Below are positions 61,780 through 64,000 of a stretch of 64,000 nucleotides of DNA, piece after piece. The stretch is taken from NCBI GenBank assembly GCA_050084515.1, contig CM114272.1:22754001-22818000 (forward strand). The letters are read 5' to 3'. Each line of letters opens with the position of its first letter. Position 1 is the first letter of the stretch. The notes beneath the pieces are model-generated. The model worked only from the letters and a program-made list of their open reading frames with translations, searched no databases and was not told the origin of the DNA. This DNA is from Blasia pusilla (lineage: Eukaryota; Marchantiophyta; Marchantiopsida; Blasiales). Position numbers and translations under genes: made by a program.

Positions 61780-64000
61780 AAATTTGTCGAGCCTGCAGGC
61801 CTCAATATCCTAGTCCACACCCATGGCCAAAAGAAGACTCTGAAGAATACAGATGAAAAAAAGAATCCCGAATGGATCGTTTTCCACGCCACATTACTAC
61901 GGCCTTTGAATTTGATGGTTTATAATGTATGAATTAGCAATGCCTTATCCTAAGCCCTCCTAATCGCTACTCCCTACTACAGAGGATTGATCGACATTCG
62001 ACACACTCTCTCGTGAATGCATCCCTAGTTACTATGATTCCGACGCTAGCACATACATATACTATTCATGTAGAAAATATTGATGCTTTGTATCATGGCT
62101 CTGCCTTGCAAGGTGACATGATGCCACTATAAGTAATTGCAATATTTAGGATCTATTCGTAGGGGCTATAAAGAGTTAATCTCATTATGTCTTGACTCAT
62201 GAGGTGGTTTTTGTCTATTGGGTGATGTGGTTGTTACTAATCCAATGTGTTCCAATTTGTTGGGCTGGATTGCATATACTAAAGTTCCTCTATCAATACA
62301 ACACCAAGAATTAAGGAGTTAAATTATGTAGTGAGACATGCAGCATATGAATCTATTCCTTATGTATAAGAAACTTTATACCCACTTAAATGTGTCTTTT
62401 GATATTTTTGTGAAAATATGTGTTCATTATTCCTTCGAAAATCATCAACTTGCCTCTTCTTGTAGTCTTTCTCTCGGTTGTCCTTATTTATTTTTGACAA
62501 TGCATCTCTTTGATACTACAACATGCACAAGCATTAGCATTTATGCGTCTACCCATAGTGGTTGGTGATCATTCATCTCGTCGTCCATACACGTTTGACG
62601 AGCTATTAGTAAACATGTCAAAATTATTTTAAATTATCAATAATATAATTCATTGAGTTGGTTTTATGTTGACTTGTTGCCATTTTATTCTCACCTCTCT
62701 TACCGTTAATGTTATTACTTTTGTTTGTTCTATTTTGAAACATGTTTCTAAATAAAATGAAATTTGTTCAAAAAATGTATTAACAATTCATGCTGTGACA
62801 CGACTCCTTGTAATAATATTTCTTCTACATACTTAACAAAGGACGAAAGGAACAAAAGACAAATGGGATGAAGTTTCATATCACCGCTAAAAAAATGGTT
62901 GAATGAGTTTTTAAGTACACAAAGGCGGCGTGCGTGGTTAGATCCACCTACATGGCCGGAGTGTTTACCGGAAGACTAAACTATTTCCACCATTTCCGGC
63001 TCTGCCTGCGGGATGACTACTTCCACCATTTATAGCAATGAACCCTCGCATGCTATGATGATGTGGAGAGTTCCAAGTTCCAACCCTCACTCATATCAGA
63101 GTCCAGCATGCTCGCGGTCGGATCTCGCACTGCTCACACAATGATGACCGTTTCGTGAAGTCCACAGTTTTAGGTCTTCTCATGCTCTAAGTTTAAATAA
63201 ACTAAGTTTAAAGAAACTCTAAGTTAGAGTCTGAGATATACGGCAAATGCGTCGTGAGACCGTCGGGATGTTGGGAACAGTGAGCAGACGTTAGTGATGA
63301 GTTTTCTTTTGGATTTCTTAATTAGTACCGGACGATCTTTTAGATCGACGGGGTGACACGAAAGGGGTTTTGGCTCATTCCGGTACCACAATAGAATATG
63401 AAGGCATCCGGTTTTCATTTTGACTGATTGTGCGTTGGGATATTGTAGCGTCCACCGAGACAAAATATAGAATACATTTCCGTATACTTCATTAGTAAAT
63501 ACAGTAATCATGCACTTTCATCACGGAGAGTTTGACGTCAGTAATAAATACGGGGATTCTTAACTTGAGTAAAGCATAGATATAATATTATATAACTATG
63601 AGTGATCCCCGCATTTTGTTTCTTATTAACATCCATGTTATTTTTGGACTTCCCAAATTCTTAATGTATGGTGGGGGTGTTTATTTATCGCGGAAAAGTG
63701 GCTTCCAAAGGAAATGAATCTATTTCCTAGGTAGTATTTGAATGCTAGGTTACAATTTTATAGGAAAAAACTAGATTAAATGAAATTACCTCCTCACCAA
63801 AATGTCCCATTGTGCTTCAAAGATTCAATTTGATGTGTTTTGATTCGATTTGATGTTGTGCATGGGACACATGTTTGATCATAGTTCAAAGATTATTTAA
63901 GATTGACACTTAAGTAAAGGGGAAGGAAGGGAAGTTGTTGAAACTTGCACATTCCTTTCTTCCTCGGTATGTATGAGAGTGCATTGCACAAGCGTTCTTA
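61780..64000. other. no supported gene
   Basis: AT-rich; small frames only. At 63190-63215 the motif AAGTTTAAA is repeated twice. Nothing recognised at the right edge. Confidence 0.35.

Overview
This 64-kb window reads as nuclear DNA of a land plant in a gene-poor, transposon-saturated part of the genome. The evidence is intron-split Helitron replicase/helicase relics, a plant-type EH-domain (Pan1-like) first exon, a Ty3/gypsy gag-protease relic behind an initiator-Met primer-binding site, long CT/GA dinucleotide arrays, and no operon-like gene packing, CRISPR array, rRNA or convincing tRNA. I cannot place the species from sequence alone. I see no clearly intact host gene. The best candidate is a frameshifted coiled-coil gene at the left edge.

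Layout. 0.5-1.3 kb: coiled-coil gene with a 63-bp (three-heptad) repeat. 2.2-9.7 kb: a large Helitron on the + strand with an intron-rich Rep/Pif1 pseudogene. Its 3' end is split by a second, minus-strand Helitron (6468-9647) carrying an EH-domain exon. 11.8-12.4 kb: hairpins and inverted repeats. 13-16.5 kb: decayed Ty3/gypsy element. 17.8-18.4 kb: GC-rich low-complexity block. 19.75 kb: (CT)~70. 20.8 kb: mini-Helitron. 22.4-25.1 kb: several unrelated palindromes. 30.2 kb: mini-Helitron. 31.4-38.0 kb: three Helitrons laid head-to-tail with little or nothing between them. The middle one contains two solo LTRs of one family in opposite orientation, each with its own 5-bp target-site duplication. 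39.2-40.2 kb: direct 404-bp duplication. 42.9-47.1 kb: second Rep/helicase Helitron relic (minus). 48.05 kb: mini-Helitron. 49.9 kb: unrecognised ORF. 54.7 kb: mini-Helitron beside a third Rep/Pif1 relic (minus, 54.9-58.1 kb) that looks like a different Helitron clade. The rest is AT-rich sequence with no gene I can support.

How it fits together. Most recognisable structure is rolling-circle (Helitron) activity: replicase relics from at least two lineages, non-autonomous elements with cargo, and five mini-elements of about 170-200 bp, most sitting exactly between A and T. A second theme has no element to explain it: at least eleven short, near-perfect inverted duplications (arms 8-26 bp, mostly 16-20; tiny loops) of unrelated sequence are scattered through the window. 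They suggest a recurrent templated fold-back repair or replication process. All alignments here were made by eye; percentages and element boundaries are approximate unless an exact terminal motif is given.
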